Below, one piece after another: positions 1-8,269 of a DNA stretch of 13,889 bases. Location of the stretch: contig JAKFXU010000344.1 of assembly GCA_021731215.1 (NCBI GenBank), positions 1 to 13,889 on the forward strand, written 5' to 3'. The stretch comes from Rhodoferax sp. Lineage in GTDB: Bacteria; Pseudomonadota; Gammaproteobacteria; Burkholderiales; Burkholderiaceae_C. Under the pieces are notes generated by a model, which had not been told where the DNA came from, did no database searches, and saw nothing but the letters and a program-made list of their open reading frames with translations. Positions within the stretch are counted from its first letter, which is position 1, and each line of letters opens with the position of its first letter. The position numbers and the translations under genes were made by a program.

Positions 1-49
1 CGCAGCATGCGCGCGCTCAATTGCATGGCGCGGATGTGGGCGCCGGCGC
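1..49. repeat. 49-bp exact direct repeat, copy A (window edge)
   Basis: Bases 1-49 are identical to bases 361-409; the match fails at base 50 (g against t). The offset is 360 bases, exactly 120 codons, so both copies are read in the same frame of pepP and encode AGAHIRAMQLSARML. The inner end of the match carries the self-complementary 10-mer gcgccggcgc, shared microhomology suited to a template switch or misjoin. The repeat starts at the very first base, which suggests a contig-end artefact more than a real duplication. Confidence 0.95.
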
Positions 50-980
50 GGGTGACGGCGATGGCCGCCTCCTGCGCGGCCAGCACCAGCTCGTACAACG
101 CGCGCTGGGGCCCGCTGAATTTGCCGTTGGCCGGGAAGGTGCGGGTGATGTCCGAGGCGTAGCCGTCAAGCTCACAGCCGGCGTCGATCAGCACCAGCTC
201 GCCATCGCGCACCGGCGCCTGGTCGGCCCGGTAGTGCAGCACGCAGGCGTTGGCGCCAGCGGCCACGATCGAACCATAGGCCGGGCACTGCGAGCCGTGG
301 CGGCGAAACTCGTGCAGCAGCTCGGCGTCCAGGTGGTATTCACGCACCGGCTGGCCCGCGCGCAGCATGCGCGCGCTCAATTGCATGGCGCGGATGTGGG
401 CGCCGGCGCTGATCTGCGCGGCGCGGCGCATGGTGGCCTGCTCCTCTGGGTCCTTGATCAGGCGCATTTCATCGAGCACGCCGCACAGATCGCGCTGCTG
501 CTGCGGCGCCAGCGTGCCATAGCGTACGCGCGCGCGCAGCTGGCCCAGCCAGCCGTCAATGCGCGACTCCAGCCCCTTGTGCGTGCCGAAGGGGAAGCAG
601 ACGGCATCGCGCCCGTCCAGCAGGGCGGGCATCTGTGCGTCCAGCTCGGCGACGGAAAACGCCGCAGTCACGCCGAGCTGCCCGGGGGCGGCAGTCGGCC
701 CGAGCCGGTAGCCGTCCCAGATTTCGCGCTCCAGGTCTTTGGGCGCGCAAAACAGGGTGGATTGGCCGTCACCGGTGATGACCAGCCAGGCCTGGGGTTC
801 GCTGAAGCCGCTCAGGTAATAAAAGTAGCTGTCGGGTCGGAACAGAAAATCGGAGTCGCGGTTGCGCTGTTGCTCGGGCGCGGTCGGGATGATGGCGATG
901 CTGTTGGCGCCAATCAGGGCGGCCAGGCGGGCGCGGCGTTGAACGAAGTTGGAAGGCGGGGTGGCAGCGGTTGCGGTCAT
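1..980 (-). CDS. pepP: Xaa-Pro aminopeptidase P (cut off at its C-terminal side)
   Basis: Metallopeptidase that removes the N-terminal residue from peptides with proline at position 2, acting in the cytoplasm. This frame stays open to the window edge (326 codons plus two bases). An N-terminal AMP_N-type domain covers about residues 10-145 and the pita-bread M24 domain begins near 175. Visible M24 residues are His250 in LHYRAD and the metal ligands Asp266 (IDAG) and Asp277 (SDITRTFP). The later His/Glu/Glu ligands lie beyond the edge; E. coli PepP has about 440 residues. The ATG at 978-980 is preceded by a GGAG on the minus strand. It follows murU with a 67-base gap and is probably co-transcribed. 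Residues 312-326 repeat residues 192-206 exactly and do not resemble the expected continuation, so the last ~15 residues are probably not native (see the repeat entries). Family call very sure; left end doubtful. Confidence 0.93.
   Translation of the reverse strand, partial: MTATAATPPSNFVQRRARLAALIGANSIAIIPTAPEQQRNRDSDFLFRPDSYFYYLSGFSEPQAWLVITGDGQSTLFCAPKDLEREIWDGYRLGPTAAPGQLGVTAAFSVAELDAQMPALLDGRDAVCFPFGTHKGLESRIDGWLGQLRARVRYGTLAPQQQRDLCGVLDEMRLIKDPEEQATMRRAAQISAGAHIRAMQLSARMLRAGQPVREYHLDAELLHEFRRHGSQCPAYGSIVAAGANACVLHYRADQAPVRDGELVLIDAGCELDGYASDITRTFPANGKFSGPQRALYELVLAAQEAAIAVTRAGAHIRAMQLSARML
361..409. repeat. 49-bp exact direct repeat, copy B (inside pepP)
   Basis: This copy is identical to bases 1-49. 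It encodes residues 192-206 of PepP, just after the interdomain segment (IKDPEEQATMRRAAQIS), where such a sequence is expected in the family. It is therefore probably the native copy. Confidence 0.95.
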
Positions 981-1047
981 GGGCGAATAACTCCAATGGG
1001 CCTGTATCGGGCCGGTCAGTCAACGTGGGACGGGATGAAGCGGGCTA

Positions 1048-1881
1048 TCAGCGCCATCGCGCTTGAGGCCGCGAGTTTAATTCCTGCAGCCGCTCTGGCG
1101 TGCCGACGTCAGTCCAGTCACCCTGATACAGCTCGGCCGACACCCGGCCCTGATCCATGGCGACGCGCAGCAGCGGCGCCAGCGCTGCCCTGAGGCCCTG
1201 CGGGTTGCCCGGCGGGATGTCGCACCAGGGCGGCGCGAACAGTTGCTTGCGGTAAAGGCCGATGGTGGAGTAGGTGAAACGCGCTCGCCGGTCCTGCGCT
1301 GGCAGGTTCAGGGCCAGCGCTGCGCCGCCGGGGTCGTGCGGGTTCGCCGACAGGCCAAAATCGCCACGCGGATTGTGGGTCGGGTTGGACACCAGCCAGA
1401 GATGGGCCAGCATGCCGCCGGCCAGAAAGCGCTCCACCGCCGATTGGCTGAAGATGAAATCGGGCGCGAACACGTCGCCTGCCAGCACCCAGAAGGCATC
1501 GGCGCCGGGGTCGCCGGGCTGGATCGGACACAACAGCGGCAAGGCCCGTGCAATACCACCAGCGGTCTCCAGCGCGCCACCAAAGTCTTGCTCCTCATGC
1601 GAGTAGGCAAGCGCTATTTGCGCTGCATTGGATGGCGTATCGGGCCTGCGTTGCAGGGGTAAAACGGTAAAAACACGGCCAAACGTCTGGGGAATTTGCG
1701 CCCCCAGCCAGGCCGTGTTCACCACCGCGCGCCGGAAGCCGCCGCGTGCCAGCGCCTCCAGCGGCCATTGCATCAGCGGCTTGCCGCGTACCGCCAGCAG
1801 CGGCTTGGGGCAGTTGTCGGTCAGTGGGCGCATGCGCTCGCCGCGCCCGGCGGCCAGAATCATGGCATGGATCGGGGGCAT
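1048..1881 (-). CDS. murU: MurU-like sugar-1-phosphate nucleotidyltransferase
   Basis: GT-A-fold nucleotidyltransferase of 277 residues. The best guess is N-acetylmuramate-1-phosphate uridylyltransferase, which makes UDP-MurNAc in the cell-wall recycling route that bypasses MurA/MurB. The N-terminal nucleotide-binding signature is at residues 9-28 (LAAGRGERMRPLT, then PKPL). ETAGGI lies at 105-110, the metal-binding Asp136 in LAGDVF, and TDVGTPERL close to the C-terminus. It is longer than the ~220-residue Pseudomonas MurU, mainly through inserts around residues 75-125. The start at 1879-1881 has no good ribosome site; Met7 is an alternative. It begins 18 bases after the oxidoreductase stop and sits upstream of pepP, so the three genes probably form one transcript. 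The usual partner kinase gene amgK is not in this window. A generic sugar nucleotidyltransferase with another substrate remains possible. Confidence 0.8.
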   Translation of the reverse strand: MPPIHAMILAAGRGERMRPLTDNCPKPLLAVRGKPLMQWPLEALARGGFRRAVVNTAWLGAQIPQTFGRVFTVLPLQRRPDTPSNAAQIALAYSHEEQDFGGALETAGGIARALPLLCPIQPGDPGADAFWVLAGDVFAPDFIFSQSAVERFLAGGMLAHLWLVSNPTHNPRGDFGLSANPHDPGGAALALNLPAQDRRARFTYSTIGLYRKQLFAPPWCDIPPGNPQGLRAALAPLLRVAMDQGRVSAELYQGDWTDVGTPERLQELNSRPQARWR

Positions 1882-1899
1882 GGCTGAGCGGCGCGCGCT

Positions 1900-3021
1900 C
1901 TAGCGCATCCCGACCGATACCCGGCCGAACACCGCCTGCGCTTCGCGTGGCAGGCAGCGCCAGTAGGCCGGGTGGGCGATTACTTCGCCACCCAAGGCGG
2001 CGGCGGCCTGCCAGCCCCAGCGCGGCTGGTACAGGAAGGCGCGCGCCAGCGCCACCAGATCGGCGTCGCCGGCCTGCAAAATCGCTTCGGCCTGGGCGGC
2101 TTCGGTGATCAGCCCGACGGCGGTCGTGACCATGCCGCTGGCGGCACGGATCTGGCGCGCAAACGGCAGTTGATAGCCCGGGCCAAGCGCAATTTTTTGC
2201 GCCGGCGAGACGCCGCCCGAGGAGACGTGGATGAAATCACAGCCCGCCAGCTTGAGGCGCTTGGCAAACTCGGCGCTTTGCGTTGCGTCCCAGCCACCCT
2301 CGACCCAGTCCGAGGCCGACAGGCGCAGGCCCAGCACACCGTCGAAGGCCTGGCGCACGGCGGCAAATACTTCCAATGGAAAGCGGATGCGGTTGTCAAA
2401 ATTGCCACCGTATTCATCCTCGCGCTGGTTGGCCAGGGGCGACAAGAATTCATGCAGCAAGTAGCCGTGCGCGCTGTGGATTTCCACCGCCTCGACGCCG
2501 ATGCGCGCGGCGCGCTGGGCGGCCGTGACAAAGGCATCGCGGATCTGATTCATCCGGGCCCGGCTCAAGGCCGTGGGTGGCGGCTCGCTGGGCAAATGGG
2601 GCAGGGCTGACGGCGCAAAGGTCTCCCAGCCGCCCTGGGCGCTGGACAGCAATTGCGCGCCCTGCCACGGCAGCGCGCTGGAGGCCTTGCGCCCGGCATG
2701 GGCCAATTGAATGCAGACCGCCGTGGCCGGCGCGAGTGCGCGCGCGCGCGCCAGCGTGTCGCTCAGGGCGCGCTCGGTGCGCTCGTCCCACAGCCCCAGG
2801 CAGGCCGGCGTGATGCGGCCTTCGGGCAGCACCGCGGTGGCCTCGATGGTGAACAGGGCGCCCCCGCTGTTGAGCATATTGCCCCAGTGCATCAGGTGCC
2901 AGTCGGTGGTTTCGCCGTCGCGCGCCGCGTACTGGCACATCGGTGCCACCACGATCCGGTTGGGCAGGGTCAGGCCGCCGCGGGGGGACGGCAGGGTCAG
3001 GGGAGAAAACAGTTTGCTCAC
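1900..3021 (-). CDS. NADH:flavin oxidoreductase, old yellow enzyme family (YqjM-like)
   Basis: FMN-dependent ene-reductase of 373 residues in the OYE/YqjM class, reducing activated C=C bonds of electrophilic or xenobiotic compounds with NAD(P)H; the physiological substrate is unknown. It is a single TIM barrel. Class markers numbered from the GTG start are Cys29 and Tyr31 (APMCQYAA), QLAHAGRKA, the EIHSAHGYL His pair, EFLSPLANQREDEYGG, and the phosphate-binding end (TTAVGLIT, DLVALARAFL). I chose the GTG at 3019-3021 (VSKLFSPLTLP) because it matches the family N-terminus and has a GGA about 9 bases upstream. The frame stays open to an ATG at 3096, but the extra 25 residues look unlike the family. 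It is the first gene of the minus-strand run with murU and pepP, divergent from tkt. Confidence 0.9.
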   Translation of the reverse strand: MSKLFSPLTLPSPRGGLTLPNRIVVAPMCQYAARDGETTDWHLMHWGNMLNSGGALFTIEATAVLPEGRITPACLGLWDERTERALSDTLARARALAPATAVCIQLAHAGRKASSALPWQGAQLLSSAQGGWETFAPSALPHLPSEPPPTALSRARMNQIRDAFVTAAQRAARIGVEAVEIHSAHGYLLHEFLSPLANQREDEYGGNFDNRIRFPLEVFAAVRQAFDGVLGLRLSASDWVEGGWDATQSAEFAKRLKLAGCDFIHVSSGGVSPAQKIALGPGYQLPFARQIRAASGMVTTAVGLITEAAQAEAILQAGDADLVALARAFLYQPRWGWQAAAALGGEVIAHPAYWRCLPREAQAVFGRVSVGMR

Positions 3022-3186
3022 GGGAATATTCCAGGTTAGGGTGAAAGGCGGTCCAGCGGTCTGCTCGGGCCGGTCCTGGGCAGCGTCGCATAGCATACGT
3101 CAACCCTTGGCGCGGCCTTGCTTCATAGCCCCGTAAAATAGCCGGTTTTCCCCCTATCCCCCAGAACTATCCCGGAGTTGGCACAG
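3022..3186. promoter_or_regulatory. Divergent intergenic region between the flavin oxidoreductase and tkt
   Basis: These 165 bases separate two genes transcribed away from each other, so they should hold a promoter for each. A TAAAAT box at 3134-3139 is a possible -10 for tkt, but the nearest TTGGCG (3107-3112) lies 21 bases away, too far for a clean sigma-70 pair. The tkt ribosome site is the GGAG at 3174-3177. No clear operator palindrome was found. Confidence 0.4.
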
Positions 3187-5262
3187 ATGGCTGATATAGA
3201 ACAAGCAGAACAAACCAGCAGCGCAAACCGCGCCGACATGGCCAATGCGATCCGCGCGCTGGCGATGGACGCCGTGCAGCAGGCCAACTCGGGCCACCCG
3301 GGCGCGCCGATGGGCATGGCCGATATGGCAGTGGCCTTGTGGGGTCAGCACCTCAAGCACAACCCGGCCAATCCCAGTTGGTTTGACCGGGATCGCTTCG
3401 TGCTGTCCAATGGCCACGCCTCGATGCTGCTCTATTCGGTGCTGCACCTGACCGGCTACAAGCTGCCCATGGCCGAGCTGAAGAATTTCCGCCAGTTGCA
3501 CAGCAAAACTGCCGGTCACCCGGAAATGGGCGTGACCCCCGGTGTCGAGACCACCACCGGCCCGCTCGGTCAGGGCATCAGCAACGCGGTCGGCATGGCG
3601 CTGGCAGAAAAGCTGCTGGCCAGCGAGTTCAATCGCGAGGGCCATGCGGTCATCAACCACCACACCTACGCTTTCATGGGCGACGGCTGCCTGATGGAGG
3701 GCATCAGCCACGAAGCGGCGGCGCTGGCCGGTGCCTGGAAACTCAACAAGTTGATCGCCTTGTATGACGACAACGGCATCTCCATCGACGGCCAGGTCGC
3801 GCCCTGGTTCATTGACAACACGGCGCTGCGCTTTGCCGCCTACGGCTGGAACGTGCTCGGTCCGATCGACGGCCACGATGCCCAACTGGTCGCCAACACC
3901 ATCACCGAAGCCAAGCAATCGACCGACAAGCCGACCCTGATCATTTGCAAGACCGCTATCGGCAAAGGCAGCCCGAACCGCGCCAACACCGCCAAGGCGC
4001 ACGGCGAACCGTTGGGTGCGCCAGAAATCGCGCTCACGCGCGCAGCGCTGGCCTGGCCGCACAAGCCGTTCACCGTCCCCCAAGACGTGTACGCCGCGTG
4101 GGACGCCAAGGCCGCCGGCGCCAATGCCGAGCAGGCCTGGAACGAGAAGTTTGCTGCCTACAAGGCCGCCCATCCGGCATTGGCCAAGGAGCTGGTGCGC
4201 CGCATGAAGGGCGAACTGCCCAAGAACTTCAACCAGGTGGCGGTGGACACGGCGGTGGCGGCCCACACCAAGATGGAGACCGTGGCTTCGCGCAAAGCCT
4301 CGCAACTGGCGCTGGAAGCGTTCACCGCCGCCCTGCCCGAACTGTTGGGCGGCTCGGCCGACCTGACCGGCTCGAATCTGACCAACACCAAGAGCACCCC
4401 GAGTTTGCGTTTTGCCGTCAGCGGCGGCGTGGTGCAAACCGTGAACGCGGCGGGCGTGGCAGTCGGCGGGCGCCACATCAACTACGGCGTGCGCGAGTTC
4501 GGCATGGCCGCCATCATGAACGGCATCGCGCTGCATGGTGGCTACATCCCCTACGGCGGCACCTTCCTGACTTTCAGCGACTACAGCCGCAACGCCATCC
4601 GCATGGCGGCACTGATGAAGCTGCGCGTGGTGCATGTGTTCACGCACGACTCGATCGGCCTGGGCGAAGACGGCCCGACGCACCAGTCGATCGAGCACGC
4701 CGCCAGCCTGCGCCTGATCCCCAACCTGGACGTCTGGCGCCCCGGTGACACGGCCGAGACCGCCGTCGCTTGGGCCGTGGCCCTGCAGAACAAAGCAAAA
4801 CCGACCGCCCTGCTGCTGTCGCGCCAGAACATCAACTACGCACCCAAGGCCAGTCTGGGCGACATCAGCCGGGGCGCTTACGTGCTGGCCGAGCCGTCTG
4901 AAGTGGGCCTGAAGAAAAAGACCCAGGCCGTCATCATCGCCACCGGCTCCGAAGTTCAACTGGCACTCAAGGCGCAGGAGTTGCTGGCGACCCGCAGAAT
5001 AGCGGTGCGCGTCGTCTCCATGCCGAGCAACACCACCTTTGACCAGCAGGAGGCGGCCTACAAGAGCGCGGTGCTGCCGGCCGGTGTGCCGCGCATCGCG
5101 GTTGAAATGGGCGTGACTGAGGGCTGGTGGAAATACGGCTGCGCCGCCGTGGTCGGCATCGACAGCTATGGCGAGTCGGCGCCGGCGCCGGTCTTGTTCC
5201 AGCACTTCGGCTTTACGCCCGAGAATGTGGCGGACACCGTGGAACAGGTTTTGCGCAAGTAA
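3187..5262 (+). CDS. tkt: Transketolase
   Basis: Thiamine-diphosphate enzyme that moves two-carbon ketol units between pentose phosphate pathway and Calvin-cycle sugars, producing or consuming glyceraldehyde-3-phosphate. At 691 residues it is full length for bacterial Tkt. Seen in order: His37 in SGHPGAPMG, His77 in SNGHAS, the GPLGQG loop, the ThDP/metal motif starting at Gly165 (GDGCLMEG, then DDN), the pyrimidine-domain segment HDSIGLGEDGPTHQ, and a C-terminal domain with ATGSEVQLAL. The ATG at 3187 has a GGAG nine bases upstream; the frame also opens at an upstream TTG (3178), but that overlaps the ribosome site and is unlikely. Only 37 bases separate it from gap, so the two are probably co-transcribed. 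Confidence 0.97.
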   Translation: MADIEQAEQTSSANRADMANAIRALAMDAVQQANSGHPGAPMGMADMAVALWGQHLKHNPANPSWFDRDRFVLSNGHASMLLYSVLHLTGYKLPMAELKNFRQLHSKTAGHPEMGVTPGVETTTGPLGQGISNAVGMALAEKLLASEFNREGHAVINHHTYAFMGDGCLMEGISHEAAALAGAWKLNKLIALYDDNGISIDGQVAPWFIDNTALRFAAYGWNVLGPIDGHDAQLVANTITEAKQSTDKPTLIICKTAIGKGSPNRANTAKAHGEPLGAPEIALTRAALAWPHKPFTVPQDVYAAWDAKAAGANAEQAWNEKFAAYKAAHPALAKELVRRMKGELPKNFNQVAVDTAVAAHTKMETVASRKASQLALEAFTAALPELLGGSADLTGSNLTNTKSTPSLRFAVSGGVVQTVNAAGVAVGGRHINYGVREFGMAAIMNGIALHGGYIPYGGTFLTFSDYSRNAIRMAALMKLRVVHVFTHDSIGLGEDGPTHQSIEHAASLRLIPNLDVWRPGDTAETAVAWAVALQNKAKPTALLLSRQNINYAPKASLGDISRGAYVLAEPSEVGLKKKTQAVIIATGSEVQLALKAQELLATRRIAVRVVSMPSNTTFDQQEAAYKSAVLPAGVPRIAVEMGVTEGWWKYGCAAVVGIDSYGESAPAPVLFQHFGFTPENVADTVEQVLRK

Positions 5263-5284
5263 TTAGGTCAGTTTCAAGTTTTAA

Positions 5285-6298
<1,014 letters not shown>

Positions 6299-6318
6299 AG
6301 CGGGTTTACACCGTGCAC

Positions 6319-6341
6319 CGGCGCGTCGTTAGGCCGCGCTG
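6319..6341. terminator. Possible hairpin between convergent gap and aldolase genes
   Basis: A seven-pair stem (cggcgcg with cgcgctg, one G-U pair) encloses a nine-base loop in the short gap between two convergent genes. No T-run follows on either strand, so it is at best a weak intrinsic terminator. The rest of 6299-6363 shows no gene. Confidence 0.3.
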
Positions 6342-6363
6342 CAGTGGACGCTGAATCGACAGC

Positions 6364-7035
6364 TCAGTTGACCTGATTCAGGCTGGCCTGGCTGTCACGA
6401 TCGAACTGTTCCATGGCGCTTTGCGTCAGGGCGTCACGGGCCCACGCCACCCAACTGCCCGGCGCCAGCGTCACGGCCGCCGCACCGCAGCCGATCAGGC
6501 GCGCCAGCACGTCGGGCGACTTGATGCTGGCGGCGAGCAGCGCCGGGCCCTTGGCCTGCACCGCGACACAGGCCTGCATCAGCGCCCAGACATCGCGGCC
6601 ATCAGCGGCCAGGCGGCCAACATAGGGCGCCACATAGGCCACCTGCAGCGATTGCGCCCACAGAAGCTGCACCGGATTGGATAAGCCGGTCAGCAAAATG
6701 GTCTGCCGGGCCTGCTGCAGGGCCTGGATGCAGGGCAGCCAGTCCGGATGGCAGGGCAGCTTGATGGTCAGGCTCACCTTGGCTTTTTCAGCAACCGGCT
6801 GCAAGCTGGCCAGCCATTGCACGGCCTGCACCGGGTCACTGGAAGGCAGTTGGAGCATCAGCTCGGCCAGGCCATGGTCAGCAGTTGCCTGCAGCAAGCG
6901 CACATAGGTCGCCAAGGTCACCGGCAAACCGGCCTGATAAACCAGGCTCGGGTTGGTGGTCACGCCCTGCACCGGGGGACAGCCGGGCGGCAGCGTCCAG
7001 GCGCGCATGTCGGCGCTATCGAGATAAATTTTCAC
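6364..7035 (-). CDS. Small class I aldolase, fructose-6-phosphate aldolase/TalC-type transaldolase family
   Basis: A 223-residue (beta/alpha)8 aldolase, the size of E. coli FsaA (220) and much shorter than classical TalB. Residues aligning by eye to the FSA active site are Asp6 (YLDSAD), Thr26 and Asn28 (GVTTNPSL), Gln61, the Schiff-base Lys91 (LTIKLP), Tyr137 (YVAPYVGR) and Ser169 (LAASIK). The Gln and Tyr point to fructose-6-phosphate aldolase chemistry (F6P to dihydroxyacetone plus glyceraldehyde-3-phosphate); transaldolases usually carry Glu and Phe there. The C-terminal VTLAPGSW differs from the usual ITLPLDV. The start is a GTG at 7033-7035 overlapping the regulator stop as GTGA, so translation is probably coupled. 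It is the last gene of the minus-strand sugar operon. Family sure; exact substrate inferred. Confidence 0.82.
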   Translation of the reverse strand: MKIYLDSADMRAWTLPPGCPPVQGVTTNPSLVYQAGLPVTLATYVRLLQATADHGLAELMLQLPSSDPVQAVQWLASLQPVAEKAKVSLTIKLPCHPDWLPCIQALQQARQTILLTGLSNPVQLLWAQSLQVAYVAPYVGRLAADGRDVWALMQACVAVQAKGPALLAASIKSPDVLARLIGCGAAAVTLAPGSWVAWARDALTQSAMEQFDRDSQASLNQVN

Positions 7036-8255
7036 ACCAGATCCTGCTTCAGAAAAATGTCTTTGATCGGAAAAAACTGCGTGTGCAGTGGCAGCAGCGA
7101 GCCGCCCAGTGCCCGCGCATGGGCGCCAACCAGACCGGGCACGATGCTGGGTGGCTCCAGCCCCTCCAGGTTGTAATGCGCCAGATGTTCGCGCGTAGAG
7201 GCAATCAGGGCCTTGATCAGCGAGGGGCCCAGCGAGCCGTCGATCACGGCGGCGTCCAGGTCCAGCAGGGCGGTGGCGCTGACCACCGTCATCGCCAGCG
7301 CCTGGCTGGCCTGCACCAGCCAGGGCGTGGTAACGGCTGCGTAGGTGGCGTCCATGATGCTGTCGTCGTGCACCAGTTGGGGGTCGAAGCCGGCCGCTTC
7401 CAGCCCCTGCTCCAGTTGCCAGCCCGAAGCCATCTGCAACAGCTGCGCCGGTTGCTGACCCGCTGCACCGACGCCAGTCGGCATCGAACCGATCGCCCCG
7501 GCATTGCCGCGTGGCCCGGCCATGATGTGCCCGGCCAGCACCAGTCCACCGCCGACGAAGGTGCCAACAAACACATACAGGTAGTTATCGATGTGCAAAC
7601 CCTGCCCCTGCAGCATTTCAGCCATGCAGGCGGCGGTCGTGTCCTTGGCAAACTGCACCGGCAAATCGGTCAAGGCCTGGACGCTATCGAGCAGATCAAT
7701 TTCCTCCCAGCGCGACAAGGCCTTGCCCGCCGCGCCGCCGAGCAGGTCCGACCACTTGTCCATGGACAGGGGGGCGGTCAGGCCGATACCGACCGTGCGC
7801 CCCCAATCGTCTGCCAGCGTCGAGCGCATCTGCTCCAGGCCGGCTTGGATGTTGGGCAGCACCACTTTCGGATCGGGATAAGGGTAGTGGAACTGCAGAC
7901 GGTGTCGCGGCTGGCCGAGAAAGTCGGACACCATCACCTCCAGACTGCGCCGCCCGACCTGCAGTCCGATGCTGAAAACACCCTCGGGATTGAGCGACAG
8001 CGGAATCGAAGGCTGGCCGATCTTGCCGCGCACCCGGTTCTGCTTGATCAGCAGGCCATCATCGAGCAGGCGGTTGACGATGATCGACACCGTTTGCGTG
8101 GACAACTGGGTCAAACGCGCCAGATCAGCCTTGGCGATGGCGCCTTCGCGGCGGATCGCCTGCAGCACGATGCGCTCGTTGAACTGGCGCATGCCGCTGT
8201 GGTTGGAGCCGCGCATCAGGCGCGGGTCACGGACGAAAGAAGGCGTCGCGGTCAA
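7032..8255 (-). CDS. ROK-family transcriptional regulator
   Basis: Sugar-responsive DNA-binding regulator (NagC/XylR type) of 407 residues. A winged helix-turn-helix covers about residues 28-75 (AKADLARLTQLSTQTVSIIVNR), preceded by the ROK-regulator segment MRGSNHSGMRQFNER. A ROK domain follows from about residue 90, with a phosphate-loop-like GTFVGGGLVLAG. The pocket is degenerate: the usual GE(I/L)GH reads GAIGS, and no CxCGxxGC zinc cluster is present, so it should lack sugar-kinase activity and the classical ROK zinc. The start is a TTG at 8253-8255 with AGGA five bases upstream; the later ATG (residue 14) lacks a ribosome site. It lies 14 bases after the mutarotase gene and overlaps the aldolase gene, so the regulator sits inside the operon it most likely controls. 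The effector is probably the transported sugar or its phosphate. Confidence 0.9.
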   Translation of the reverse strand: MTATPSFVRDPRLMRGSNHSGMRQFNERIVLQAIRREGAIAKADLARLTQLSTQTVSIIVNRLLDDGLLIKQNRVRGKIGQPSIPLSLNPEGVFSIGLQVGRRSLEVMVSDFLGQPRHRLQFHYPYPDPKVVLPNIQAGLEQMRSTLADDWGRTVGIGLTAPLSMDKWSDLLGGAAGKALSRWEEIDLLDSVQALTDLPVQFAKDTTAACMAEMLQGQGLHIDNYLYVFVGTFVGGGLVLAGHIMAGPRGNAGAIGSMPTGVGAAGQQPAQLLQMASGWQLEQGLEAAGFDPQLVHDDSIMDATYAAVTTPWLVQASQALAMTVVSATALLDLDAAVIDGSLGPSLIKALIASTREHLAHYNLEGLEPPSIVPGLVGAHARALGGSLLPLHTQFFPIKDIFLKQDLV

Positions 8256-8269
8256 ATCTATTCCTGAAG

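Noticed and set aside
21..1193. 390-codon plus-strand frame across pepP and the murU end
   Set aside because: It runs antisense to clear M24 peptidase motifs, crosses an intergenic gap, and shows no recognisable protein features.
2736..2751. 16-base alternating purine-pyrimidine tract (mostly GC repeats), possible Z-DNA
   Set aside because: It encodes the ordinary Ala/Arg helix TLARARALAPA in the oxidoreductase and is explained by codon use in a GC-rich genome.
3022..3096. Upstream ATG start giving the flavin oxidoreductase 25 more residues
   Set aside because: The extension does not resemble the family N-terminus, and the GTG at 3021 fits both the alignment and a ribosome site.
3107..3139. 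TTGGCG and TAAAAT as a tkt promoter
   Set aside because: The spacer is 21 bases, outside the usual 16-18, so the pair is not reported as a defined promoter.
3154..5205. Very long open frame (683 codons) antisense to tkt
   Set aside because: Its translation is rich in Gly, Arg, His and Gln with no recognisable motif, while the plus strand encodes a complete transketolase. Long antisense frames are expected opposite GC-rich coding DNA.
6885..8267. 460-codon plus-strand frame opposite the ROK regulator gene
   Set aside because: It is a low-complexity Gln/Arg/His-rich translation that covers the ends of real minus-strand genes and shows no domain; it is a shadow of the regulator.
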